Of a DNA stretch of 28,967 bases, positions 15,241 to 21,692 are shown in pieces. The stretch is taken from positions 1 through 28,967 of the forward strand of contig JAZNKN010000035.1 in assembly GCA_045578625.1 (NCBI GenBank), in the 5' to 3' direction. This DNA comes from RGIG3009 sp045578625 (GTDB lineage: Bacteria; Bacillota; Clostridia; Oscillospirales; Acutalibacteraceae). The notes beneath the pieces are model-generated. The model was given only the letters and a program-made list of their open reading frames with translations, made no database searches and was not told where the DNA came from. Position numbers and translations under genes: made by a program. The stretch's first letter is position 1, and each line of letters starts with the position of its first letter.

Positions 15241-16008
15241 TCATAACTGCCCCTTGATACGCTCTAACGCACCCTTTTCCAACCGCGACACCTGTGCCTG
15301 CGAGATCCCGATCTCCGCCGATACCTCGATCTGCGTCATTCCCTTGAAAAACCGCAGATTGAGGATCTTTTTCTCACGGTCGTTCAATCCGCGGATGGCC
15401 TCCTTCAGTGCCAGCTCGTCCAGCCAGTTGCGGTCGTCGTTGGTGTCACCGACCTGGTCCATCACGTAAATGGTATCGCCGCTGTCGGCATATACCGGCT
15501 CGTAAAGTGACACCGGCTCTACGATCGCCTCCAATGCCAGTACTACGTCCTCACGCGGCAGCTCTAACGCCTCGGCGATCTCCTCCACCGTCGGTTCGCG
15601 CAGGTTTTTCGCGGTCAGCAGTTCCTTCATCTGCATCGCCCGATAGGCAGTGTCCCGCATACTGCGGGTGATACGGATGGCGTTGTTATCGCGCAGATAG
15701 CGCCGGATCTCACCGATGATCATAGGCACCGCGTAGGTGGAAAACCGCACGTTCTGCGAAATATCAAAATTATCGATCGACTTGATCAGCCCGATACAAC
15801 CCACCTGAAACAGATCGTCCAGGTTTTCGCCGCGCTGCGTAAACCGCTGTATGACGCTCAGCACCAACCGCAGATTGCCGCTCACCAGCTCCTCACGGGC
15901 GCTCTTGTCACCCGCCTTGGTCAGCCGCAGCAGCCGCATTTTCTCGCTTTCGCTGAGCACCTTCAGCGTCGCCGTGTTGACCCCACAGATCTCCACCTTA
16001 TTGTACAA
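15241..16008 (-). CDS. sigG: RNA polymerase sporulation sigma factor SigG
   Basis: A 255-residue late forespore sigma factor. Diagnostic segments are NKVEICGVNTATLKVL at the N-terminus, GNLRLVLSVIQRF, DDLFQVGCIGLIKSIDNFD and YAVPMIIGEIRRYLRDNN in region 2, and FFKGMTQIEVSAEIGISQAQVSRLE in region 4. The start is TTG at 16008, behind AAAGGAAGTG. A longer GTG start at 16032 would sit between the -10 box and the probable transcription start, so it would not be in the mRNA. The mature protein then begins MYNKVEICGV, matching the family. It is encoded convergently to sigE and divergently from ylmC, unlike the collinear sigE-sigG-ylm order in Bacillus. Its own sigma-G-like promoter suggests autoregulation. 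Confidence 0.95.
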   Translation of the reverse strand: MYNKVEICGVNTATLKVLSESEKMRLLRLTKAGDKSAREELVSGNLRLVLSVIQRFTQRGENLDDLFQVGCIGLIKSIDNFDISQNVRFSTYAVPMIIGEIRRYLRDNNAIRITRSMRDTAYRAMQMKELLTAKNLREPTVEEIAEALELPREDVVLALEAIVEPVSLYEPVYADSGDTIYVMDQVGDTNDDRNWLDELALKEAIRGLNDREKKILNLRFFKGMTQIEVSAEIGISQAQVSRLEKGALERIKGQL

Positions 16009-16032
16009 ACGCCGGTCACTTCCTTTCCACAC

Positions 16033-16063
16033 CAGTATGGGTAGAAATCCGCGCTGCCATTCA
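16033..16063 (-). promoter_or_regulatory. Sigma-G/sigma-F type promoter of sigG
   Basis: Read on the minus strand: TGAATG (16063-16058), an 18-base spacer, CATACTG (16039-16033). This differs from the Bacillus sigma-G consensus (TGAATA, CATACTA) at one base in each box. Its position, 24 bases before the TTG start, fits autoregulated forespore expression. Confidence 0.65.
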
Positions 16064-16115
16064 GTTGGTATGTTTTGGCGCGGGGTTGCATATCTTTCTG
16101 CGGAGGTGTTTATTT

Positions 16116-16418
16116 ATGATTTGTAAGGTCACGGACATGCACGACAAAGAGGTCATCAATATCTGCGACGGTATGCGGCTCGGCTGCGTGGACGACGTCG
16201 AGATCGACACCTGCACCGCGCAGCTAGTATCGCTCGTCATCTTCGGCCGCTCCAAGGGCTTGGGGCTGATGGGGCGCGAGGAGGATATCATCATCGGTTG
16301 GAACGAGATCGAGGTGATAGGTGAGCAGACCATCCTTGTCAACCACCCGATGCCGACTCGGATCGGCGACGGCAGACGCCGCAAGAGCAGCGTATTACAG
16401 GGAATATTCGGCAATTAA
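16116..16418 (+). CDS. YlmC/YmxH family sporulation protein (PRC-barrel)
   Basis: A 100-residue small beta-rich protein. The sequence VTDMHDKEVINICDGMRLGCVDDVEID, then VIFGRSKGLGLMGREEDIIIGWNEIEVIGEQTILV, matches the YlmC/YmxH group, a PRC-barrel-like fold conserved in spore formers and found next to sigG in many of them. ATG 16116 follows GGAGGTG at good spacing; an in-frame ATG at 16065 lies in the divergent promoter region and lacks a ribosome binding site. Function is not established; expression during sporulation is inferred from family and context. It is divergent from sigG. Confidence 0.85.
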   Translation: MICKVTDMHDKEVINICDGMRLGCVDDVEIDTCTAQLVSLVIFGRSKGLGLMGREEDIIIGWNEIEVIGEQTILVNHPMPTRIGDGRRRKSSVLQGIFGN

Positions 16419-16436
16419 AAATTCTAAAAAAAGGAC

Positions 16437-16465
16437 TTGCCTTTTCTGATACTTTGTGGTACAAT
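16437..16465 (+). promoter_or_regulatory. Promoter of the rpsB-tsf operon
   Basis: TTGCCT (16437-16442), a 17-base spacer, TACAAT (16460-16465). It starts a leader of about 120 bases before rpsB. Confidence 0.75.
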
Positions 16466-16496
16466 ACTACGGCAATATGCATACAAGCGTGTTGCG

Positions 16497-16526
16497 CTCC
16501 GGCGGTGCCGCCCTGCGGTTCCGGAG
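16497..16526 (+). promoter_or_regulatory. Hairpin in the rpsB leader
   Basis: CTCCGG (16497-16502) pairs with CCGGAG (16521-16526) and encloses further GC-rich complementary triplets. It is placed between promoter and ribosome binding site, as expected of an autoregulatory S2-binding leader, but no known leader motif is recognised. Confidence 0.4.
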
Positions 16527-16592
16527 ATGCGGGCGAAAATTTTGCAATCGTTCGTAGCGCTTGTAGAGGTAAAAACCGGGAGGAAATATTGT

Positions 16593-17345
16593 ATGTCAGT
16601 CGTATCTATGAAACAGCTGCTTGAGGCCGGTGTCCACTTCGGTCACCAGACCCGCCGCTGGAACCCCAAAATGGCGCCGTACATCTTTACGGAGCGCAAT
16701 GGTATCTATATCATTGACCTCCAGAAGACGGTCCGCAAGCTGGAAGAAGCGTATATGTTCATCCGCGATCTTTCCGCTGAGGGCAAGTCCGTTCTGTTCG
16801 TCGGCACCAAGAAGCAGGCGCAGGATTCCATCGCTGAGGAAGCGGTCCGTGCCGGCGCGTACTATGTCAATGCTCGTTGGCTGGGCGGTATGCTCACCAA
16901 CTTCCGCACCATCCGTGGCCGTATCGCCCGCCTGAAACAGCTCAAGACCATGGCTGAGGACGGCACGTTCAGCCTCCTGCCCAAGAAGGAAGTCGTCAAG
17001 CTGAACCACGAGATCGAAAAGCTCGAGAAGTTCCTGGGCGGCATCAAGGGTATGGACAAGATCCCCGGCGCTCTGTTCATCGTCGATCCCCGCAAGGAGA
17101 AGATCGCCGTTGCTGAAGCGAAGAAGCTGGGTATTCCGATCGTTGCTATCGTTGACACCAACTGCGATCCCGACGATGTCGATTATGTCATCCCCGGCAA
17201 CGACGACGCGATCCGCGCTGTCAAGCTGATCGCCGGTGCGATGGCCAGCGCCATCATCGAGGGCCGTCAGGGCGAGCAGGCTGCCGCTGAGGAGGCTGCT
17301 CCCGAAGCCGCCGAGGAAGCTGTCCAAGCTCCCGCTGCGGAATAA
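16593..17345 (+). CDS. rpsB: 30S ribosomal protein S2
   Basis: A 250-residue small-subunit protein. MKQLLEAGVHFGHQTRRWNPKMAPYIF is cut here into its known landmarks: LLEAGVHFGHQ, RRWNPKM and FTERNGIYIIDL, followed by FVGTKKQAQ, RWLGGMLTNF and the GIPIVAIVDTNCDPD and VIPGNDDA signatures. The last 25 residues are an acidic Ala/Glu tail common in Clostridia. The start is ATG 16593 behind GGGAGG; the frame is open further upstream only by chance, through the leader. It is followed by tsf after 24 bases, the usual pairing. Confidence 0.97.
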   Translation: MSVVSMKQLLEAGVHFGHQTRRWNPKMAPYIFTERNGIYIIDLQKTVRKLEEAYMFIRDLSAEGKSVLFVGTKKQAQDSIAEEAVRAGAYYVNARWLGGMLTNFRTIRGRIARLKQLKTMAEDGTFSLLPKKEVVKLNHEIEKLEKFLGGIKGMDKIPGALFIVDPRKEKIAVAEAKKLGIPIVAIVDTNCDPDDVDYVIPGNDDAIRAVKLIAGAMASAIIEGRQGEQAAAEEAAPEAAEEAVQAPAAE

Positions 17346-17369
17346 GAAGAATCAGGAGGTAAACAAGCC

Positions 17370-18287
17370 ATGGCTTTTACTGCTTTAGATGTTAAGAAAC
17401 TCCGTGAAATGACCAACGTCGGTATGATGGACTGCAAGAAGGCTCTCCAGGAGACCGACGGCGATATGGACAAGGCTGTTGACTGGCTGCGCGAAAAGGG
17501 CCTGGCCAAGGCTGCCAAGAAGGCGGACCGCGTGGCGGCTATGGGCGTTGCCTATGCCACCGTCGTGAACGGCGTCGGCGTCGTGATCGAAGTCAACTCC
17601 GAGACCGACTTTGCCGCCAAGACTGAAGCGTTCCAGGATCTGGTCAAGAATCTGGCCGAGGTCGTTGCGACTCAGGCTCCCGCGGACGTTGATGCTCTGA
17701 AGGGCTGCACCTATCCGAACTCCACGCTGACCGTTACCGAGATCATGCAGGAGAAGGTCATGTCCATCGGCGAGAATATGCAGATCCGCCGCTTCGACCG
17801 TTTTGCTGAGAACACCTCTGTGGCGTACGTCCACGCGGGCGGTACCCACGCCGTGCTGGTGAATCTGGCTGTCGAGGGTGGTATCGATGCAACCGAGATC
17901 GGCAAGAACGTTGCGATGCAGATCGCTGCTATGAATCCCAAGTATTGGGATAAGGCGCAGGTTCCGCAGGCGGATGCCGACAAGGAGCTGCAGGTGCAGA
18001 TCGCTCTGATGAACAACGATCCCAACATGGCTTCCAAGCCGGACGCTGTGAAGGAGAAGATCGCTGCAGGTAAGATGAACGCTTTCTACAAGGAGTCCTG
18101 CCTGCTGCAGCAGGAGTTTGTCCGTTCCGACCTGTTCAAGGGCGACGTCGCCGGCTACATTGCCGACGCTGCCAAGAAGCTGGGCGGCACCGTGACCTTC
18201 GCCGATGCCATCCATTACGTGATGGGTGAGGGCATCGAGAAGCGCGAGGATGACTTCGCTGCCGAAGTCGCTGCCATGGCGAAATAA
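17370..18287 (+). CDS. tsf: Translation elongation factor Ts
   Basis: A 305-residue nucleotide exchange factor for EF-Tu. The N-terminal UBA-like module (VKKLREMTNVGMMDCKKAL, then GDMDKAVDWLREKG) is followed by the core with the TDF motif (SETDFAAKTEAFQDL) that contacts EF-Tu, the dimerisation region and the C-terminal QEFVRSDLFKG segment. ATG 17370 is preceded by AGGAGG. Co-transcribed with rpsB and ended by a strong terminator 15 bases after the stop. Confidence 0.97.
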   Translation: MAFTALDVKKLREMTNVGMMDCKKALQETDGDMDKAVDWLREKGLAKAAKKADRVAAMGVAYATVVNGVGVVIEVNSETDFAAKTEAFQDLVKNLAEVVATQAPADVDALKGCTYPNSTLTVTEIMQEKVMSIGENMQIRRFDRFAENTSVAYVHAGGTHAVLVNLAVEGGIDATEIGKNVAMQIAAMNPKYWDKAQVPQADADKELQVQIALMNNDPNMASKPDAVKEKIAAGKMNAFYKESCLLQQEFVRSDLFKGDVAGYIADAAKKLGGTVTFADAIHYVMGEGIEKREDDFAAEVAAMAK

Positions 18288-18301
18288 GCAAACCAAACGT
18301 A

Positions 18302-18336
18302 ACACCGCCGGAGAACTCCTCCGGCGGTGTATTTTT
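18302..18336 (+). terminator. Intrinsic terminator of rpsB-tsf
   Basis: A twelve-bp stem ACACCGCCGGAG (18302-18313) with CTCCGGCGGTGT (18319-18330), a 5-base loop, then ATTTTT. Confidence 0.92.
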
Positions 18337-18360
18337 CTCCAAAAAAAGATAAAAAATCTC

Positions 18361-18389
18361 TTGACAAATCCTGCCAAGGCGTGTATTAT
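18361..18389 (+). promoter_or_regulatory. Promoter of the feo operon
   Basis: A perfect -35 TTGACA (18361-18366), a 17-base spacer and TATTAT (18384-18389). A palindromic operator lies 8 bases downstream, over the expected transcription start. Confidence 0.85.
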
Positions 18390-18397
18390 TGTATGCA

Positions 18398-18413
18398 GTT
18401 AGCATATGCTAAC
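18398..18413 (+). promoter_or_regulatory. Palindromic operator upstream of feoA
   Basis: A perfect 16-bp palindrome, GTTAGC-ATAT-GCTAAC, covering the transcription start region of the feo promoter. The half-site GTTAGC recalls the core of DtxR/IdeR-type iron boxes more than a Fur box. Repeated before feoB with the same half-sites and spacing. Confidence 0.75.
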
Positions 18414-18447
18414 ACAAAACGCGCTTGCCAAAAAGGGGGAGCAAACT

Positions 18448-18669
18448 GTGAAGACGCTGAAGGACGTTGCCGTGGGGCATACCGCTACGGTGGTTAAGCT
18501 GCACGGCGAGGGAGCGGTCAAGCGCCGCATCATGGATATGGGCATTACCAAGGGTGTTGTGATTCGTGTTCGCAAGCTGGCGCCGTTGGGCGATCCCATG
18601 GAATTGACAGTACGCGGTTACGAGCTATCACTCCGCAAGGCGGACGCTGGTATGATCGAGGTAGAGTAA
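18448..18669 (+). CDS. feoA: Ferrous iron transport accessory protein FeoA
   Basis: A 73-residue SH3-like protein that supports FeoB. The sequence KTLKDVAVGHTATVVKL, then the conserved KRRIMDMGITKG and a basic-hydrophobic end, is typical FeoA. The start is GTG at 18448, preceded by AGGGGGAG at good spacing; an in-frame ATG at 18406 lies within the operator palindrome, so it is unlikely to be translated. It stands between two operator copies. A hairpin with a T-run separates it from feoB, which starts 67 bases later. Confidence 0.92.
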   Translation: MKTLKDVAVGHTATVVKLHGEGAVKRRIMDMGITKGVVIRVRKLAPLGDPMELTVRGYELSLRKADAGMIEVE

Positions 18670-18670
18670 A

Positions 18671-18696
18671 CCGGGCGCTGCCCGGTGCTTTTTAGG
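18671..18696 (+). terminator. Hairpin with T-run between feoA and feoB
   Basis: CCGGGC-gct-GCCCGG (18671-18685), then TGCTTTTT. It starts 1 base after the feoA stop. With a 3-base loop and U-rich tail it could act as a partial terminator, lowering feoB relative to feoA. Confidence 0.6.
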
Positions 18697-18702
18697 CCAA
18701 CA

Positions 18703-18718
18703 GTTAGCGACTGCTAAC
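18703..18718 (+). promoter_or_regulatory. Second palindromic operator, upstream of feoB
   Basis: GTTAGC-GACT-GCTAAC has the same half-sites and 4-base gap as the site at 18398-18413, and both are preceded by CA. No clear promoter surrounds it, so it could serve as a roadblock, a second binding site for looping, or control a weak internal promoter. Confidence 0.7.
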
Positions 18719-18736
18719 GCTAGAAGGAGTGGGAAA

Positions 18737-20956
18737 ATGGAACTGCGAATTGCACTCGCCGGTAACCCGAACAGCGGTAAGACGACCTTGTTCAACGCGT
18801 TGACCGGTGCCAACCAGTACGTCGGCAACTGGCCGGGCGTCACGGTGGAAAAGAAGGAAGGCAAGATGAAGAAGCACGCCGGTGTGATCGTGACCGATCT
18901 GCCCGGCATCTATTCCTTGTCACCGTACACACTGGAGGAGGTCGTCGCGCGAAATTACCTCGTCGGGGAACGTCCGGACGTGATCCTCAACATCGTGGAC
19001 GGCACCAATCTGGAGCGTAACCTGTACCTGACCACGCAGCTGATGGAGCTGGGAATTCCGGTCGTGATCGCCATTAATATGATGGACATCGTGCGCAAGC
19101 GCGGCGACCGCATTGATATCGAGCTGCTCAGCACCAAGCTGGGCTGCCCGATCGTGGAGATCTCCGCCCTCAAGGGCGACGGCATTACCGAGGCGGCCGA
19201 GCGTGCGATCCAGGTTGCCAAGGCAGAGCATAAGCTGCCTCCCTACATATTCTCGGGAACGTTGGAACACACGCTGGCGCACTTGGAAGAGGCAACCGCG
19301 GTGCATTCCATGCCGGCGGAGCAGCAGCGTTGGTATGCTATCAAGATCTTTGAGCGTGACGACAAGGTGATAGCGCAACTGAACATTGACGAGGTCACCC
19401 GTGCGCACATCGAGAATGACATTGTTGCTGTGGAAAAGGCGATGGATGACGATGCGGAGAGCATCATCACCAACGAACGGTACGAGTACATCGCCCGTTT
19501 GCTGAAGGATTGCTACCGTCGCAAGCACAACGGCATGACGCTGTCGGATAAGATCGACCGTGTGGTGACCAACCGCATTTTGGCGTTGCCGATATTCGCG
19601 GCGGTGATGTGGCTTGTATATACGCTGTCTATCGGCACCGTCGGTGATTTCACGGTCACCTTTATGAACGACGGTCTGTTCGGCTCTTTTTCCGAGACCT
19701 ATCCCGGCACGTTTATGCAGGGCTGGTACAGCATTCCCGACCTGCTGAATTTGGTTCTGGTAAAGAACGGCACACCGATCATTGCCGAGTGGCTGTACAG
19801 CCTCATTATGGACGGTATCGTCGGAGGTGTCGGTGCGGTTCTGGGCTTTGTGCCGCAGATGATGGTGCTGTTTCTGTTGCTCTCGCTGCTTGAGGATTGC
19901 GGCTATATGTCGCGTATCGCGTTCATTATGGACCGTATCTTCCGCAAATTCGGTCTGTCCGGCAAGTCGTTTATTCCGATGTTGGTGGCCTCCGGCTGCG
20001 GTGTGCCCGGCATTATGGCGTCCCGCACCATCGAGCAGGACCGCGACCGTAAGATGACCATTATGACCACCGGCTTTATCCCTTGCGGTGCGAAGATGCC
20101 CATCGTTGGTTTGATCGCCGGCGCCCTGTTCGGCGGCAGCGGCCTGATCGCCACGGCGGCGTACCTTGTGGGTATCGGCGCGGTCGTCGTTTCGGGTATC
20201 CTGCTCAAAAAGACCCGCCCCTTTGCGGGTGATCCGGCGCCCTTCGTGATGGAGCTTCCGGCATACCACGCGCCTGTCGCGTCGAACGTTCTGCGTACCA
20301 CGTGGGACCGTGGGTGGGGCTTTATCAAGCGCGCCGGTACGGTCATTCTGGCGGCGAGCGTGATCATCTGGACACTCAACAGCTTGACCTTTGAGGGCGG
20401 TTTCCACTACATCACCGGCGATGAGAAATCCATTCTGAACGTTGTCGGCGAATGGATCGCCGTGATCTTCCGGCCGCTTGGCTTCGGCCAATGGCAGTCT
20501 GCGGTGGCGACGGTGCTTGGTCTGGTGGCCAAGGAGGAGGTCGTCGGCGTGTTCGGTTCGCTCTCCTCGATGGCGGACGCCGATATGGCGTTTGCCGCGG
20601 TGGAGGAAGGCAGCTCGGCGCTTGCTGTTATCGGCAAGGAGATCTTCGGCGGCAGTCAGCTTGCCGGCTTCTCGTTCCTCATCTTCAACCTGCTGTGCGC
20701 TCCCTGCTTTGCGGCGATGGGTGCCATCAAGCGTGAGATGAACAACGGCAAGTGGACCTTCTTCGCTATTGGATATATGTGCGTGTTCGCCTATGCGATC
20801 TCGCTTATCGTCTATCAGCTTGGTATGCTGTTCGCCGGTGTGTTCACCGCCTGGACGGTCGTTGCCTTCCTGGTGCTGGCGGCACTGATCCACCTTCTGG
20901 TTCGCCCCAATAAGTACAATCAAAATCAACTCACGGTCAGGCTGACTGCGAAATAA
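18737..20956 (+). CDS. feoB: Ferrous iron transport protein FeoB
   Basis: A 739-residue iron(II) transporter of the cell membrane. The N-terminal G domain is complete: G1 GNPNSGKTT (residues 9-17), G3 DLPGIYSL, G4 NMMD, G5 SALKGDG. A helical linker follows, then the membrane part with two Gate motifs, including LLSLLEDCGYMSRIAFIMDR, FIPMLVASGCGVPGIMASRTI and VLGLVAKEEVVG. ATG 18737 follows AGAAGGAG. Full length for the family; the conserved Cys in the first Gate (SGCGVPG) is present. The operon continues with the FeoB-associated Cys-rich protein 12 bases downstream. Confidence 0.96.
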   Translation: MELRIALAGNPNSGKTTLFNALTGANQYVGNWPGVTVEKKEGKMKKHAGVIVTDLPGIYSLSPYTLEEVVARNYLVGERPDVILNIVDGTNLERNLYLTTQLMELGIPVVIAINMMDIVRKRGDRIDIELLSTKLGCPIVEISALKGDGITEAAERAIQVAKAEHKLPPYIFSGTLEHTLAHLEEATAVHSMPAEQQRWYAIKIFERDDKVIAQLNIDEVTRAHIENDIVAVEKAMDDDAESIITNERYEYIARLLKDCYRRKHNGMTLSDKIDRVVTNRILALPIFAAVMWLVYTLSIGTVGDFTVTFMNDGLFGSFSETYPGTFMQGWYSIPDLLNLVLVKNGTPIIAEWLYSLIMDGIVGGVGAVLGFVPQMMVLFLLLSLLEDCGYMSRIAFIMDRIFRKFGLSGKSFIPMLVASGCGVPGIMASRTIEQDRDRKMTIMTTGFIPCGAKMPIVGLIAGALFGGSGLIATAAYLVGIGAVVVSGILLKKTRPFAGDPAPFVMELPAYHAPVASNVLRTTWDRGWGFIKRAGTVILAASVIIWTLNSLTFEGGFHYITGDEKSILNVVGEWIAVIFRPLGFGQWQSAVATVLGLVAKEEVVGVFGSLSSMADADMAFAAVEEGSSALAVIGKEIFGGSQLAGFSFLIFNLLCAPCFAAMGAIKREMNNGKWTFFAIGYMCVFAYAISLIVYQLGMLFAGVFTAWTVVAFLVLAALIHLLVRPNKYNQNQLTVRLTAK

Positions 20957-20968
20957 GGAGAATTGACT

Positions 20969-21133
20969 ATGTGGCCAACGATCATCGTAGCGGCGATCGT
21001 GGCGGCGGTGTTCCTAGCCATCGTCGTCACCGGTATCCGCAATAAGAAAAAGGGGAAAAGCTCCTGTTCCTGCGGCTGTTCCGGATGTGGTATGAAGGAT
21101 ACCTGCCATCCGCAAAACAGCAGCGACAAGTGA
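20969..21133 (+). CDS. FeoB-associated Cys-rich membrane protein
   Basis: A 54-residue protein. One N-terminal membrane helix (about residues 4-23, IIVAAIVAAVFLAIVVTG) is followed by a basic RNKKKGK stretch and a Cys-rich tail, CSCGCSGCGMKDTC, with five cysteines in 14 residues. This is the layout of the FeoB-associated family found after feoB in many Firmicutes. The start is ATG 20969 with AAGGAG 8 bases upstream. It could bind Fe(II) at the cytoplasmic mouth of FeoB; that is inference from position and cysteines. Last gene of the feo operon, followed by a terminator. Confidence 0.88.
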   Translation: MWPTIIVAAIVAAVFLAIVVTGIRNKKKGKSSCSCGCSGCGMKDTCHPQNSSDK

Positions 21134-21152
21134 TCGCTTGTCCCAAAACGCA

Positions 21153-21194
21153 GAACACCGCCCGAAGTCAGCACTTCGGGCGGTGTTCTTTATT
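21153..21194 (+). terminator. Intrinsic terminator of the feo operon
   Basis: A 15-bp perfect stem GAACACCGCCCGAAG (21153-21167) with CTTCGGGCGGTGTTC (21174-21188), a 6-base loop, then TTTATT. Confidence 0.9.
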
Positions 21195-21207
21195 GGTCCA
21201 CCGGGTA

Positions 21208-21242
21208 AACACGCCGCACCGGCTTTCCCGATGCGGCGTGTT
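21208..21242 (-). terminator. Probable terminator of the XRE regulator gene
   Basis: An 11-bp stem AACACGCCGCA (21208-21218) with TGCGGCGTGTT (21232-21242) lies 12 bases past the XRE stop on the minus strand. The U-tract is short (TTTACC), so it may be inefficient. It faces the feo terminator. Confidence 0.6.
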
Positions 21243-21253
21243 GAAAATAGAGC

Positions 21254-21514
21254 TTATTGATCGTCAAAGAGGAGCGGCCGATCCAACAGTGCGGTAACCT
21301 GGACGTTGAGTACTTTTGCTATCGCACACAGCTCCACGTCCGTTACGGTACGTGACAGATCCTCGATGCGGGATATGGAGCCGCGACAAACGTACACACC
21401 CAACAACTCCAGTTTATTGGATAATGTCTGCTGGCTCATATTCATCGCCTGCCGGTATTTCCGAACGTTGTCTCCTACTAGGTTTAAGCGGGTTCCATCA
21501 AGTATTCTCGCCAT
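21254..21514 (-). CDS. Small XRE-family transcriptional regulator
   Basis: An 86-residue protein that is almost only a helix-turn-helix domain (about residues 12-70: NVRKYRQAMNMSQQTLSNKL, then SRIEDLSRTVTDVELCAIAKVLNV), so it has no visible peptide- or ligand-binding domain of Rgg/PlcR type. The start is ATG 21514 behind GAGGAA at 8 bases. Transcribed divergently from the peptide/ABC genes. A 13-bp-arm inverted repeat covers both its own promoter and a forward promoter, so it probably represses itself and the export genes. Not part of the feo operon, whose terminator faces it. Confidence 0.85.
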   Translation of the reverse strand: MARILDGTRLNLVGDNVRKYRQAMNMSQQTLSNKLELLGVYVCRGSISRIEDLSRTVTDVELCAIAKVLNVQVTALLDRPLLFDDQ

Positions 21515-21531
21515 AAAAACAGTTCCTCGTT

Positions 21532-21560
21532 TTCATAAGAATTGTCTTGACATCGGACAA
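21532..21560 (-). promoter_or_regulatory. Promoter of the XRE gene
   Basis: On the minus strand: TTGTCC (21560-21555), a 17-base spacer, TATGAA (21537-21532), 17 bases before the ATG. Both boxes lie largely inside the inverted repeat at 21534-21568. Confidence 0.55.
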
Positions 21561-21568
21561 TTCTTATG
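21534..21568. promoter_or_regulatory. Operator: 13-bp-arm inverted repeat between XRE and peptide/ABC genes
   Basis: CATAAGAATTGTC (21534-21546) and GACAATTCTTATG (21556-21568) are exact reverse complements around a 9-base spacer. The repeat overlaps a minus-strand promoter for the XRE gene and a plus-strand promoter (TTGACA at 21547), a layout expected of an autorepressor switch. Confidence 0.8.
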
Positions 21569-21575
21569 ATATTCT
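21547..21575 (+). promoter_or_regulatory. Forward promoter 1 toward the peptide/ABC genes
   Basis: TTGACA (21547-21552), a 17-base spacer, TATTCT (21570-21575). The -35 box lies in the centre of the operator inverted repeat. Confidence 0.6.
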
Positions 21576-21591
21576 ATTTTCACCTTTTATC

Positions 21592-21609
21592 TGTCTTGTA
21601 ACTGGACAA
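21592..21609. promoter_or_regulatory. Second, weaker operator-like site
   Basis: GTCTTG-N5-GGACAA (21593-21609) repeats, 49 bases downstream, the core of the main operator (21544-21560: GTCTTG-N5-GGACAA). Its TGTC/GACA half-sites have the same 9-base spacing. It lies 20 bases before the -35 box of forward promoter 2. Confidence 0.55.
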
Positions 21610-21628
21610 ACCGATATTTCACAGCCTC

Positions 21629-21658
21629 TTGACAAAGTGTAAAGCGATTTGGTATGAT
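21629..21658 (+). promoter_or_regulatory. Forward promoter 2, directly before the 26-codon ORF
   Basis: A perfect TTGACA (21629-21634), an 18-base spacer and TATGAT (21653-21658). Transcription would start about 25 bases before the small ORF. Confidence 0.7.
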
Positions 21659-21692
21659 TAACCACACGATAACAGGAAGGAGGCAACTGACA

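Noticed and set aside
16008..16032. GTG at 16032 as the sigG start
   Set aside because: It lies between the -10 box and the expected transcription start; the TTG at 16008 has the better ribosome binding site and the conserved N-terminus.
16064..16115. A sigma-E-like promoter (GGTATG, CATATCTT) before ylmC
   Set aside because: The -35 lacks ATA and the match is too weak to report as a feature.
18920..20929. A 669-codon open frame on the minus strand opposite feoB, and other long antisense frames
   Set aside because: They lie exactly over strongly conserved genes in high-GC DNA, have low-complexity His/Arg/Gln-rich translations and no ribosome binding sites; they are shadows.
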